Notes: generated by a model not told the origin, from the sequence alone. DNA of 64,000 bases from Haberlea rhodopensis (GCA_907163345.1 CAJQUN010000021.1:6696001-6760000); one strand, 5' to 3'. Counted from the stretch's first letter, positions 34,980 through 47,140 are shown. Numbers and translations are program-made.

Positions 34980-36055
34980 CTCTATCTTACAAGTCCGATC
35001 CAAACCTTATACATCCAGAAATAAGGTATGTTGTGATCAAGTAACATACGTGTATCTGTAACATTTGATGTATGATTTGATTAATTATGTGAATTACGTG
35101 AGTACGTGGCTACATGAATTTATTTAAATTATGTGGCATTCATAGCATTCATGATTTGATACATCGGTGTATGCAAATTAAATGTTTTGTTAACACACAA
35201 CATTGTTTTATGCATACATCGATGCATGACATATACATTGAGCTACGATTCTTGGCTACCCGATATTGTTGATTATAAGATTGATTCAGGAGTTAGAACA
35301 TGATACTATGTCTGACATTAGATGGCCCGAAAGGCATAGCCATTCGCGGCTCCTATGTTGATTCAGGAATTAGAACATGATACTATGTCTGTAATTAAAT
35401 GGCCCGAAAAGACATAGTCATTCGATGCTCCTATGAAATGCTGAGATAGGAGAATGATAGTGATCTGATGACCTATCTGAGTAGTCATTGTTCTTGATTG
35501 ATGAGATGCTCGAGCTGTGATTTGATAACGATTTGATTGATTCCGATATACCCAATGGACGAGTGCTTATCTGATATATCCAGCGGATGGGTATATGACA
35601 TGATATCGACATGACATGCATTGTATTGTATTACATTTTATAGATACATGTATATATTGGATCATTCCATATTGGACTTTTGTTCATCCCCAAAAGGGTT
35701 GTTGTTGTCTTTGTGTGTGGACAATGGCAGGTACTACAGGTGGGCAAGACCTTAGAGAGGGCACGTCATGTGGAAGCCACACTTGAGAGGTTTATTCTTA
35801 TGATCCCAGTAATATATGTACATGTCTACTAGGGATGTGTCCATGGAGTGTGAGGAGTTTATGTATATTTAGTTTATTTTAGCCCGGTATGGTTATGTGT
35901 TTAATAATTTGATTGTATGTTTGATATTGGCGGTATGTTCTTCGTACGATGAGATCATGCCGAAATAATTTTTAGGGCCACATGTTAGTAAACGTGAAAC
36001 TAATCTTGTTTACGTTATAATTATCATTGTGTGATCATTAATCACATAGCCCTCA
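34980..36055 (+). repeat. Fragment of the 9041-11156 gypsy LTR family
   Basis: It matches about 10020-11140 in the same order: TAACATACG, TTAAATTATGTGGCATTCAT, ACATCGATG...TGACATA, the AGGTTTATTC block, TTCGTACGATGA and ATTAATCACATA. The LTR 5' half and its last bases are missing. Confidence 0.7.
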
Positions 36056-36881
36056 TGCATAACACTAATTTAGCCCGATTAAAATTAGAAGGTTTTACCA
36101 AGATCTGGAGAATTCCTACCCGATTAAAAAAAACAGAACATACCTAATTCGCCCAAGGTAATCTAGGGAATAAAGCAGTATAAGACCACAGCCAGATCAT
36201 ATGTCCAACTTGGGTAATATCAATCCAAAATAAAAGACTAAAATGTTAGTGCCGAACTGGTAAGAGCTCGGCAAACAAAAGTAGAGCTCATCATATAAAA
36301 AAGAGTGTTCGGTCTTGTACAGACTGAGGTAAAATTCAAAAGATCAGCTCGGCCTAAAAATAAAAGCGCACCACACTCAAGGGGAAGCTCGAGTTAAGAA
36401 CTACAGAGCAAAAAATAAAGATATTCTAAGCTCGGGTATGAAGAGACAATAGATAGAGCTCGGGTCTGATGGCAATATCGTTATTTTTGGGAAATATCTC
36501 AAGAATCCCGAGAAATCAGGGATATATGCAAATATGAGATGTTATATGATTTAATAAGATTTCATGCCATCTTGGTAAAGATCGAGAGTCATAATTATGG
36601 AATGAACCGTTTCACAAACCGGTTTTAGCCCCAAAAGTTTTGCCTATAAATATTGGGTTTGTCTAATAATTATTTCATTCAGAAATTGAGTGTTATTCTA
36701 CATATTTTTTCCTGCATTCTATTTTACGTTGCTGACTTAAGCATCGGAGGGGCTTCACCAGAAAACTTTTTCCAGCTCCCTTCTAACAGTTTTTTGTGCA
36801 CGAAGAGTGAGATATACTGTGAGAATTTTGTGTGCTTGGAAAACCACATGTCTACCCTTATAAATTTTCCATGAAACATCA
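36056..36881 (+). repeat. Tat-like gypsy 5' LTR
   Basis: The part from about 36330 to 36880 is repeated at about 39515-40050. It has a TATA-like CCTATAAATATTG near 36643 and the downstream motif AGCATCGGAGGGGCTTC. I associate a GAGCGTCGGAGGG-type block just before the LTR end with Tat-lineage gypsy elements. The left edge is uncertain. Confidence 0.65.
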
Positions 36882-36900
36882 TTGGCATCGTTTGTGGGAA
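36882..36900 (+). other. Primer-binding region of the Tat-like element
   Basis: TTGGCATCGTTTGTGGGAA corresponds, with CpG-type decay, to the TTGGCGCCGTCTGTGGGAA block that follows the 5' LTR in plant Tat elements. Confidence 0.55.
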
Positions 36901-37139
36901 GCTGTTCAAAAGACGATGATAACATAGTGAATACCCTGAGAACTAACTAAGATGGGAACCGACCTCCAGAAGAACCCATAAACTAAGGATAACAGCCCCC
37001 ATCGGTCATCAATGCGGTGGGAGATCTCACTATTGAACAACTAAGAGATGGAAGAATTAAGAGATGAGGTTCAAAGGATGAAGAATGGGATGGGAAGTCC
37101 TACTGTTCTGGAGAAGGGAACTCCTTACGCTGAAGAAAT
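36901..37139 (+). mobile_element. Tat-like gypsy gag start
   Basis: Plus-strand frames include LTIEQL near 37025 and MEELRDEVQRMKNGMG near 37048, consistent with the N-terminal gag of Tat elements. It is cut by the solo LTR starting at 37140. Confidence 0.5.
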
Positions 37140-38610
37140 TGTGATGCTTGGAAATGAATTGGGAGAATCTATTAATTAAAGTAATTGTGAATTTGAAATT
37201 AGTGGGGTGATTGTAATTAAGCAATGATTATTGAGTTGGGTTTAAATTATTATGACAAGTAAAGTTAGAGACTAAATGTCCAAATATGAAAATTATATCA
37301 TCACTCCCTTCACATTGCACATCTACACACACTAAAAATCGATTTTTCTCACCTTCCCCTTCCCAACTTTTCTCTTCTTCAATCCAAGGCAACATCACTT
37401 ACTTTGGGCTCAAATTATTAGGGTTTCTTGCTAGGGATAAGTCATTTACACTTTGATGGTAGTTTTATTGAGTTTTGATAGTGATTTTGTTGAATGTTGG
37501 ATTGATTTTTTTGAATTGTGAATTTTTGGTGATTTGTTTGAATTCTGATGGAAAGGTCATTAGAAGTATAAATTTGTTTGGGTTAATGAAATTATGTTCG
37601 TAGATGAAAAGTTTTGTGTGTATGGGAAAGGGGAATTGATATTGGGTTATGTGTGAATGGATGAGGTTGAAAATGTGTTAAAATAGAGATTTTTTGTGTA
37701 AACCGGTCGATCGGTAGGACAATAAATAAGGATGTCAAGTTTTGCATCCCGATCGATCGGTGGAGGCGAGCGATAGATCTATCGATCCAACCGATCGATC
37801 GCCTTAAAAATTTCAAAATTTTAAATTTCTTCTAATTTTGAGTAATTTAGTGGATGTTAGGGTTATTCCATAAATTCTCGTCATATTATTGAGCATGAGT
37901 ACTTATACTAGGAATTTGAATATCTTACTTCATGAAAGTGATAACATTGTACTAATATGGGATTGTTGAAATAGTGCATAGCCTTCACGAGCGTCCGGGA
38001 ATAGAGGAGTATAGCTTCATCTGGATTTTGGATAGTCACTATTAATTATATTAATGTGGTGGATTGAGCAAGTATATTTGAACTACAAAAAGTAGTTGGT
38101 AGTAATAAGCGGGGTCAAAGTGCCGTTAATATATTCAGTAAGCGGGGTCAAAGTACCACTACTATATTTAGAAAGCGGGGTCAAAGTACCGCTAATATAT
38201 TTAGTAAGTGGGGTCAAAGTGCCGCTAATGTATTTAACAAGCAGAGTCAAAGTGCCAATATTATATTTAGTAAGCGGGGCAAAAGTGCAGCTAATATAAC
38301 TAATAAGCGGGGCAAAGTGCCGTTGTTATTATTATAGCAGAGAATGTGTTTTGTTGTAGTTAGTTGAACAATGGCTTAACAATTGAGAAGTAGATAATTT
38401 GATCTTGTGATAATTACGAATTGTATAACATGAACAATCGAAGAAATGTATATAACTGCGTAGACTATATTGAGTATTTTATATTCACTTGTTACACACT
38501 TCTTTTGCATTGATATTATTTAGAGTAATGACATTATTAATATGCTCATTGTGTTGAGTTTGTCATGTAGGGGAAACATATGGCGAGAGAGGACTTTTGG
38601 AAACACTTCA
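37140..38610 (+). mobile_element. Gypsy-like solo LTR in the Tat-like element, perfect target duplication
   Basis: It starts TGTGATGCTTGG and ends AACACTTCA. GAAAT flanks both sides (37135-37139 and 38611-38615). It is 1471 bases long with no pol inside. It contains CCGATCGATCGG-type palindromes (37700-37802) and a 33-bp tandem array (38104-38333). Confidence 0.85.
38104..38333 (+). repeat. 33-bp tandem array, about seven units
   Basis: Units start AAGCGGGGTCAAAGTGCCG followed by TAATATATTTAGT and drift by point changes. Because 33 is a multiple of 3, the array yields an open frame with a repeating VKVPLIYL pattern (38096-38299). This is a by-product of the repeat, not evidence of a gene. 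Confidence 0.85.
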
Positions 38611-38615
38611 GAAAT

Positions 38616-39512
38616 AGAGATAACATGTCAAACGAGGATTAAAAGAACTGTAAGTGAAAACAACACTGTTTGGGTTTGCAGGCAGTCTACCCGATCAGAC
38701 AGATTCATCTGCCTCTCATCGTAGTATCGGATTCAAGCAAGAAGACCATAATGATTTTATTTATAGTTGTGTTTGTACCCTCGTCTTATATACTATATTA
38801 GGGAGGCAAGCCCGGAATGATTTTAAAGCTATAGCCTACACTTACCACCAGAAGATGAAATTCCCGGTGGGGAATGGGATTGGAGAGGTGACAAGGGATC
38901 AGCCCTATTCAAAAAGTGCTACCCTGAAACCGTAAGAATTGAGGTTAAAAAGATCGAGAAGTGACGGAGGAAACAGAGATCCACCATTCAGAGGAACACA
39001 TCTCCTGCAAACCGAAGAAGTACAAGCCGTACTGGAAGGGGAAGAAGAAGCGAACATAAATCCAAGGCAGACCGATAAAATGACAAGCGTTGCCTCATAC
39101 CTGGATTCTATACTAAAAAAAGAACTCCTGACATGTTTATCAAGGCAAGCAGGCGTGTTCACATGGTCCGTGGCAGAACTAACTGTGATCTCCCCTGAAA
39201 TTGCACAGCACATATTGAATGTGAGTCCAGAAGCTCGGGTACAGTCAGAAAAAGAAGCATTTTGGACCTGAAAAAAGATAAAATAATCAGAGCTGATGTG
39301 CAAATTTTGTTAAAAGCAGGACAGATCGGAGAAGTCCAATTCGCAACCTGGCTCTCCAATGTCGTACCGGTACCTAAGTCTTCAGGGAAGTGGAGAACAT
39401 GTGTGGACTTTCGAGAACTCAATAAAGTATGCCCGAAGGATTGCTATCCCTTGCCTCGGATCGACCAACTTGTTGATTCTACTTCAGGGTACGATCTACT
39501 ATGCTTGATGGA
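38616..39512 (+). mobile_element. Tat-like gypsy pol remnant (protease-RT region)
   Basis: Frames near 38790-38900 read LYTILGRQARNDFKA then TYHQKMKFP, the protease-to-RT junction block of Tat/Athila gypsy elements. At 39262-39510 a nearly clean run gives the RT N-terminus (WLSNVVPVPKSSGKWRTCVD, FRELNKVCPKDCYPLPRID, QLVDSTSGYDLL). It then breaks directly into the 3' LTR, so the RT catalytic core, RNase H and integrase are absent. Confidence 0.8.
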
Positions 39513-40052
39513 CCGAGCTAAAATTTGAAAGATCAGCTCGCCCTAAAAATAATAGACCGGTACACTCAAGGGGAAACCCATTTTAAGAAATACAGAGCTA
39601 AAGATTAACATATTTCGAGCTCTGATCAGAAGAGACGATAGATAGAGCTCGACTTTGACTGCATATCATTTTTTGGGAAATATCTCAAAAATCCTGAGAA
39701 ATCAGGGAAATAAGCAAATATGAGATCGTATCTGATTTAATAAGATTTCATGACATCTTTAAAAGGATCACAAGTCATAATTATGGAACGTACCCTTCCA
39801 CGTATCGGTTTTAGCCCCTAAAGGCTTGCCCTATATTTATTTCATTTAGAAATTGAGTGTTATTCTACATATTTTTTCTTGCATCCTATTTTTCATTGCT
39901 GACAAGCATCGGAGGGGCTTCGACGAAAAAAAAATTTCGGCTCCCTTCTAACAGTTTTTGGTGCAGGAAGAGTGAGACACATTGTGAGAATTTTTTGTGT
40001 GCTTGAGAAGACCACATGTCAGCCCTTAGAAATTTTCTAGGTAACATCAATA
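39513..40052 (+). repeat. Tat-like gypsy 3' LTR (partial)
   Basis: It matches 36330-36880, for example GAAAGATCAGCTCG, TTGGGAAATATCTCAA, TTTAATAAGATTTCATG and AAATTGAGTGTTATTCTACA. It lacks the outer 5' part. Confidence 0.7.
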
Positions 40053-40693
40053 TGTTTTGATGTTAAAATAAATTATTATATAAAATGTAGTTATTTTGCA
40101 CTACTTAATATTTAGCGGTGGTGAGATCCCCGGGTAGCCCAGCTGTAATCTCATTGTCCCAAAATTTGGACGTCAATACTTCGGTCCCCCCCTCCCCCAT
40201 GTATAAAAAAAAAATTTATGGGTGGTATTCTAAAAACGAGATTAAGTACGCGAACAAAACCCAACGATTTGGTCAAAAACATGAAAGAAATGTCATAACC
40301 AAAGTTTACCAGGTTAACCGGACTTAATACGGAAAAAAAAGTAAACTAGCTTTTTAGTTTCAGTATCAATAGTACAAAAAATTAAAATTTTTGAATAATT
40401 AATATTAAAACTTTTAGATTGTTTTTAAAATGATATGAAATTCTTCCATAGTCTCATTTATTTCCTTACAAAAACAATATAAAAATATTTTGAATAAGCA
40501 ATTGCAAACACACTTAACCAACTTGAAATATTTATTGCTTGATTTCAACATTTGGTACATTTTAGAAAGGTTGATGTTTATATTACATACAAAGTGTATT
40601 CCTAAACAGCATCGATGGTCAATTATAGTAGCTTTGCACAGTTGTTTTAGATATGGTGAACTGGTTGTAATATGGAAAGCCTTATGAAGTAAT
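40053..40693. other. Downstream region of the transporter gene
   Basis: AT-rich. It probably carries the 3' UTR of the minus-strand transporter. No gene is seen. Confidence 0.4.
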
Positions 40694-43600
40694 CTAATTA
40701 CTATTTCCCATTTGAATTTGCCCATTGTTCTCACCCTTCTTTTCCTTCAATGCCCTCAACGTCGTCCTCCATCGGAAGAAAGTCCCAAACGATGACTCCA
40801 TCTCCTCCAACGTCTTCCCCCGAGTCTCAGGGAGTAAAGTGTAACAGAACACCCATGCCACACAAGCAATCCCGGCATACAAAAAGAATGCCCCTCCAAT
40901 ACTCACCCTCTTGTACAAGGATATAAATGTCATTGTAATAACACCACTGGTGACCCGATTCACTGCCGCCCCCATACTACACCCTTGGGCCCTGAGCCTT
41001 AAGGGAAAAATCTCTGAAGTATATACCCATGCAATTGGGCCCATTCCGATAGAAAACAAAGCCACGAAAGCTAAAATGGATCCTATACACAAAGCTATGG
41101 CCCAAACCAATTTCTGATCCGTGTTAGAAATAATAGTCAGCCCAGTTCCAAGTCCAACTAGACTCAAAAGCATTCCCACGACACTCGATAGAACCAACGG
41201 CCGCCGTCCGATCTTATCCAACAAAAACGTAGCCACCAAAATGAATATCGTTTTCGTGAATCCGACGGCCATCGTCGCGAGTAGCTTATCGGTATCGTTA
41301 TTTATCCCCGCTTTTTCGAAAATCTCCGGACTGTACAATACTACGGAGTCGATTCCGCTCGCCTGTTGGAAGAAGTGTATCCCCACGGCGCACATAAGGA
41401 TGTGGCGCACGGCGGGGGTAGGGCGGAGGATGAGCTCGCGCCAGACTCCTTCGCCGTTGTGGCGTTTGGGGATCGAAACGACGTCATCGTCGCAGTTCTC
41501 AGGTATGCCTGCGGCTTGTTTGATGTCGTCTAGTCTTAATTTGGATTCCTCCGGCGAATCGGAGGTTTTGTCGAGTACTCGTTTGGCTTCGCCCAGTTGT
41601 CCTTGCATTACGAGCCAGCGAGGAGACTCCGGCATGACGAGGACGGCGGCGGCGATGAATACGGAGGGGACGGCGCCGAGTCCGAGCATGAATCGCCAGC
41701 TTAGGTTTGTTGGTAGCTTTGAGAATGCGTAATTAGAAACGTAACCGAGTAGTATACCTGTTGAACATGAGACATGTCATTATATTTAATTTAATTTAAT
41801 TTTAAACATGTAAATGCATCTCATATTTAACAATGAAAACTAAAGATGTCAAACGAAGCGGACGGCACGAGCATGAGCACGACATGTCACGAAGCAGCAC
41901 GGCACGACACATTTTGCTACAATGTCGTGCCGTGCCAGGCACGGCCCGTAACATGGGTCTGTCAAAAAATTAAAAAAATTAAAAAACTTGAAATAAGTCG
42001 TGTCGAGCCATGCCTATTGTGGAAACGGGCCGGTATGGCACGACCCATTTCCAAATCGTGCCGGCACGGCACGGCCCGTTTGACACCTATAATGTAGACC
42101 GGGCATACACGTCAATTTTGTATGCTATCTCGGGGCAATGCGTGCTAACATGATGGAAAGTATTCGGCACGGCCCGTTTGACACCTATAATGTAGACTGG
42201 GCATACACGTCAATTTTGTATGCTATCTCAGGGCATGTGTGCTAACATGATGGAAAGTATTTTATTTAGAATATTTTCGATCACATGTTTGATAATAATA
42301 CCCCTAAAATAATGTTTTTAGAACCAACACCAAACCTACCAATGGTCGAATTTACATAGTTTAGTGGTTGCATGTGCTCCCATAAAAAAAATTATTAAGT
42401 TTTTTTTATAAAAGTTACATTTTGCCCCCCCCCCCAAAATTATATTTGTCCCTTTTAAACATTTTTTTATTTTTATTTTTTATCGTTAAATAAAATTTCT
42501 AGATTCGTACCTAAACCCGCATACACATTCCATTCTTTATATTGCTGTTACATTCTCAATTTTCACAACATTTATCCTCACAACTTCACCATTCAATTTT
42601 ATTTCCCCAAACACCAACTACACATCTTAAAATTTGACCATTTTAAAATTTTTTTCTCCAAATACAAACCAAGTTACACCTTCATATTATCACCCAAACG
42701 AAGGTACATGTTGCACAATTTGGACCGAGAACATAACTAAGAACAATCATTAATTAATGATACTACAACCATTTAATTACTTTTATGCGATTCACTTCTT
42801 TGTAATTGTACTTTATGTTTATTTACCTATCGCAACTAACATTTAATTTCTGCAACTAACATTATTGTAATGAAGAAACATCAGAATGATCAACATTTGA
42901 AGCATCCAATACACGAGAGATACCTCAGAAGTAGGGATGGCAACGGGTGGGTATGAGCTGAGTTTGGCCAAATATGGGACCCACCTATCTACAAAAAAAA
43001 AAAGCCGGACTCGCGAACCAAATTTTTTTTAAAAATAAATTATTAGCTATAAATCAATTTTGAAGTACAAAAATTAAGTTTCGTGATTAAATTTAATGTT
43101 TTTTCTCTAATAAATATTTATGATAAGTCTTGTAAAACTATCTTTAAGCTACCAAACCTTTATTAATTAGCTCTCATTCCCTTCAAAATATACAGCTTCT
43201 TTAATATGAACACATGAATTTGGATATAAAATTAAATAATGACATATGATTCAACTAAATAAATGAAATGTATATTCGATACTAAACTTATATTAAAATC
43301 AAAAATGTATAGCGTGACATGTTTGGCAAACTCAGGATCCGCTCTTCAAAACCCGATGGGACTGGTTCGATTTGGGTCCAGGTAAGAACCCATTGCCATC
43401 CTTACTCAGAAGATAATGTTAAGAGTTTGGTCGACTACTTATTATATTTGGTTTAGTGTAATCAAATTATTATTATGATTGTAAGTATCATACAAATATA
43501 GGATCTCATTTTCCTTTATTTATAATTGTTTAAATATACTTCTTCTTATTTTATTTACCCTTCAAATTTTCATCATTTTCATAATTTTTATTTATTTCAC

Positions 43601-46218
43601 ATCTCTTTTTATTTTCTACTATCAAAATAAACATTACATAAGGCATCTATATTTATCAAAATTAGGATGGACAACTCCTGTTATCAGGGATGTGTGTAGG
43701 TGGAGGTGTTTGGGGAAATAAAATTGGAAGAAAGTTGTGAGGGGAGAATTTTTGGTGGAAATTGAGAATGATATAGTAATAAAAAGAATAAAAGGATGTT
43801 TTTTTTTTTATATAAAAAAGTTGGATATAAGTTTGGATGTATTTTTAGATGTGAGATTTTTGGGTTGGAGGTAGTTTATTGACAGTGTTTTCATAATCGG
43901 ACCGGACATAAAATCGGTGTCCTTACTGGTTACAGGTTCGATCGGTTTAACCGGTTAAACCACTGGTTCAACCGGTGTATGACGTCATCATGATGTAATA
44001 TCTATATTTAATTTTTGAAAAATATATAACATGTATTTGTAAAAGTTTCAAATGTTCATAATAAAAAAAATACCATTGTAGCAACATAGCATGGAGACCA
44101 ATATTTTACACAATCTTTCAATAATTTCATCTATTTAAGTTTATAACTATTTTTTTTATATAAACTTTATATATAAAAGGATTAATTACAAACGCACTAA
44201 TTAGTCATGCATACACCAAATTTGTATTATATTATTCAATAATGGGCTACTATATTATTACAAACACTTTATTATTGATTATCAAAATTAAGAGATTTTT
44301 TGTCTTTTTTGATACAATAAATTACTTTTTGTATTTATATATAAGACTGATACAAATATCAAAAATATATAATGAGTAAATGTTAAAACTCATAGTTGCA
44401 TGGAATTGATGCAATACAAAATTATATCTAATATATATAATAAACTCCATAAAATCTTCAATCATGGCAATACAATTGTCATGTAATCCACCAATTAAAA
44501 TGCAAGAATTGATTTTTTTTATTAGAAAGTTCATACATTGCCTGTAGAAGAAGAATTGTTGTGTGAATGATAAAACTTAAAAGGGATAACAAAAAAAAAT
44601 GAAAAACTAAAAAAAAAAAAAAAAAAAAAGAAGGTGAGAACCGGTTCAACCAGTCGACCGGTTCACCGGTTCGACCGGTTCTCACCGGTTCTTTGCCCCT
44701 CCGATTTTATACTGTTAACCGGCCCGGACTCAGCACCGGTCACCGGTTGAACCGGTCGGACCGGTCGGTCCGGGCCGGTTTTAATAACACTGGTTTATTG
44801 AATTGATGATATTTTGGGAATAAAAAATAATTTTAATTACTTCAATTTTTTAGTATATCGAAGTACTTTACTCAATGGTTTGTTTGCATATTTACATATC
44901 CCTAATAGGCATTTTAGCCATACGGTATCCCTAATAGATACTTTATCGTTTACACATTGTAGTTTGCAAAACATAAAACACATAGAAGGGGTTATTCACA
45001 AACTAAAAAGGGTAAACTATGTATTTTTAAAAAAATAGAAATGATACCGTGACTATTTTCAAAACATAGATGTAAATTGTTTTTTTAGAAAATCAAATGG
45101 AATAAACTGTATATCTTTGAATCAACGAGAGTAATTTATCTATTTAAAAAATCATATGATTCTTTGTCAATAACCCTAACATGTGGATGTCTATGACCCG
45201 ATATATCAAAAAATACTATTAAATTATAAATTTTAGACACGTTTAATCTCCGATATTAATTCATTATTAACAAGTAACGAAAGAGGAGCCAAAATAATTC
45301 TAGTTCCAAACAATTGAAACCAAATCAGGCTGGCTCGCAAACAATGAGTGATTAACATATGGTTTTCTTATTTAAAAAAGTACAATTTAATAATGGAAAA
45401 AATAATTACGGCAGCAGGATATTCCAGGTGACAAAAAAATATTAAAAAACCCAGAAAATTAAGATTAACGTAGAAAGTTACAACTTACCAAAATTGATGA
45501 ACACTTCCGGGAAAGAAGTGAGGAAGCCCCGTGAGGACGCCGGCGCCACCTCCGCCGTGTACACCGGCGCAATCATCAGTGCGTAGCCGACGCCTATGCC
45601 TGCCACAAAGCGGCCCACCATGAGGAAGGCGTAGTTGGTGGCAAGTCCCATGAGCAGGGCGCCGGCGAAGAATATTGATCCGGCAAAGACTATGGTGTAG
45701 CGACGCCCAATCCAATCGGAGGTGCGCCCTGCGGCGGCGGAGCCGAGGAGCGAGTACAGGTTCAGAATTCCCATTATCACTTCTTTTTGTACGTCGGTCA
45801 TGCTAATTGTCTTTTTGATGTAGATTATTGCTCCACTCATCACTCCTATATCTGAAGTATATAAACAACATACACCATCACACAGATATATTCACATAAT
45901 AAAATTTAAAACTAAAGGGATCATTTCTTTAAATTGAAATATGTGGGTAGCAATCTATCAAATTTTTCTTGAAAATACATTATTTTTTAGGTACAATTTT
46001 TTTAATAATGTAAAATCCATACAAAAATTGGGTAAAAAAAATGAGAGAGACGAGTAGTGTATACCATATCCAAGTAAGATGGAGGTCATGGAGGCCAAGA
46101 AAGAGCATGCCAAAGCATATTTGTTTCTCTTTGGTTTCGCCGGTGGATCGAAAGCCGGAATGGGTTGGATATTGTCGGAGGAGACACCATAATTTCCCGG
46201 ATTCCCATCGGCCACCAT
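40694..46218 (-). CDS. PLT5: Polyol/monosaccharide proton symporter, PLT5 type (3 exons)
   Basis: This is an MFS sugar-porter protein that takes up linear polyols and monosaccharides with protons, normally at the plasma membrane. Exons on the minus strand: 46218-46065, 45851-45489, 41757-40694, GT-AG throughout, giving 526 residues (family about 510-540). I chose ATG 46218; an in-frame GTG upstream is not a plausible plant start. The Asp of the first loop is completed across intron 1 (TAT G|AT ATA GGA, giving YDIGVMSGA). Other family marks: GRTSDWIGRRY after helix 2, GRFVAGIGVGYALMIAPVYT, PESPRWL at 215-220, the central loop with RPTPAVRHIL, QQASGIDSVVLYSPEIF, DKIGRRPL and PETRGKTLEEME near 482. 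The frame is intact, so it is probably functional. Intron 2 is 3.7 kb because of inserted repeats. Confidence 0.93.
41846..42092. repeat. GC-rich GGCACG repeat element in the transporter intron
   Basis: The ends AAGATGTCAAACG and CGTTTGACACCTATA are inverted. The interior is rich in GGCACGGCACGG and GTCGTGCC self-complementary pieces. A related block, with TTTTGCTATAGTGTCGTGCC, lies at 58548-58690. It is possibly a hAT-type MITE, but no target duplication was found. Confidence 0.55.
42067..42261. repeat. 98-bp tandem duplication in transporter intron 2
   Basis: Units 42067-42164 and 42165-42261 both start CGGCACGGCCCGTTTGACAC and end GATGGAAAGTATT, with a few differences and a small indel. 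The duplication includes the right end of the preceding GC-rich element. Confidence 0.88.
42932..43404. mobile_element. hAT-type MITE in transporter intron 2, 473 bp
   Basis: It starts TAGGGATGGCAACGGG and ends TTGCCATCCTTA (inverted). CTCAGAAG flanks both sides (42924-42931 and 43405-43412). It has the same termini as 24546-24872 and an AT-rich core without coding capacity. Confidence 0.9.
43882..44792. mobile_element. hAT-type non-autonomous element in transporter intron 2, 911 bp
   Basis: The ends ACAGTGTTTTCATAATCGG and CCGGTTTTAATAACACTG are inverted. GTTTATTG flanks both (43874-43881 and 44793-44800). The right end is packed with ACCGGTTCAACCGGT-like palindromes. It is related to 25728-26457. 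A long A run lies near 44608-44628. Confidence 0.85.
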
Positions 46219-46306
46219 GATGGTGACGGCGGTGGTGGCGGTCTGTTGCTTCACTAGATTTGGAGTGGGAGAACAAGTGACTTAGAACCAGTTTCTATGG
46301 ATGGAG

Positions 46307-46314
46307 TATAAATA
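46307..46314 (-). promoter_or_regulatory. Possible TATA box of the transporter gene
   Basis: The minus strand reads CTATTTATACTCC about 90 bases before the ATG, in an otherwise suitable position. The match to TATAAA is imperfect. Confidence 0.3.
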
Positions 46315-46319
46315 GAGAA

Positions 46320-47140
46320 GATTGAGTTTAGCCTTAGGATAAAATAAATTTGCTGTGTAATAATTGGATAAAATTACCATAATTATACTGAAAGTAGTGA
46401 TGAAATAGTTACTATCTAAATATGGAAAATAATTAATTAAATAAAAAGGTATATTAAAAATTGAATTACAAACTAGGACGGGTTATATTTTTCTCGAGGA
46501 GGCTACAACAAAAATATGTCGATTTATAAATGTTAGCTAGTATATTAAAATTTAAAATTATATTATATTTATTAATATTTACAATATAATAATATAAATT
46601 GTTATATAAAAGTTAAAAGTAATTATTATGCTGAAAATATTTACTCCATCTTTTGGGGAAAAAATTGAAAAGGACAGGGAAATAAATATTTATTTCTTGA
46701 GAATCCGGAGTGGTGGTGCGTAACAAAAAATTAAATATTCAGTAATATCGAATCTCCTGACCTTGTTCGAATTGCAAAAGTCAAATTTCCAAATTATATT
46801 TCTATGACTCCTAATATTGTCTCTTTTTATCGAATTGTTGTGATTTCAATTTGTTTAATTAGACATATTTATAGATCTCTTCAATTTAAATTAATTAATA
46901 TTTTACACTAAAATCCCCCTTTTCTTGAAAGCTGTCACATAATGAGAATGTATAAGTTATGATAATTCTTTATATACATTTGTTACTCTGTTCATCACCG
47001 ATTTATTTGAGTTGGAACTCATGTATTCTTAACATGATATTAGGGCAGCTTTTTCATGTGATTGACTATTTCGTCTGCATGCTCACCGTCACTCGCGCTA
47101 TAATTCCATGTTTTTAACTTATATAATGTCACACGTGAGG
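46320..47140. other. Upstream region of the transporter, AT-rich
   Basis: Probably promoter DNA near 46320, giving way to degraded LTR sequence. The stretch near 47030 (TTAACATGATATTAGGGCAGC) looks like a decayed LTR end and primer-binding site. Confidence 0.35.

Noticed and set aside
38096..38299. Repeat protein encoded by 33-bp units
   Set aside because: It sits inside a solo LTR with defined ends and target duplication. The frame is a consequence of the unit length.
38905..39303. 132-residue minus-strand open frame
   Set aside because: It is antisense to the Tat-like gypsy pol remnant, which gives recognisable RT motifs on the plus strand.
41121..41732. 203-residue plus-strand open frame
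   Set aside because: It is antisense to exon 3 of the polyol transporter, which has an unmistakable MFS sequence on the minus strand.
45852..46064. Transporter exon 2 acceptor at GATATAG|GAGTG
   Set aside because: That site would delete the conserved Asp-Ile of YDIGVMSGA. The acceptor five bases earlier in the transcript (CTTCAG) restores it.
46218..46254. Longer N-terminus for the transporter starting at 46254
   Set aside because: The codon at 46252-46254 is GTG on the minus strand, not ATG. The first in-frame ATG is at 46218 and gives a family-typical length.
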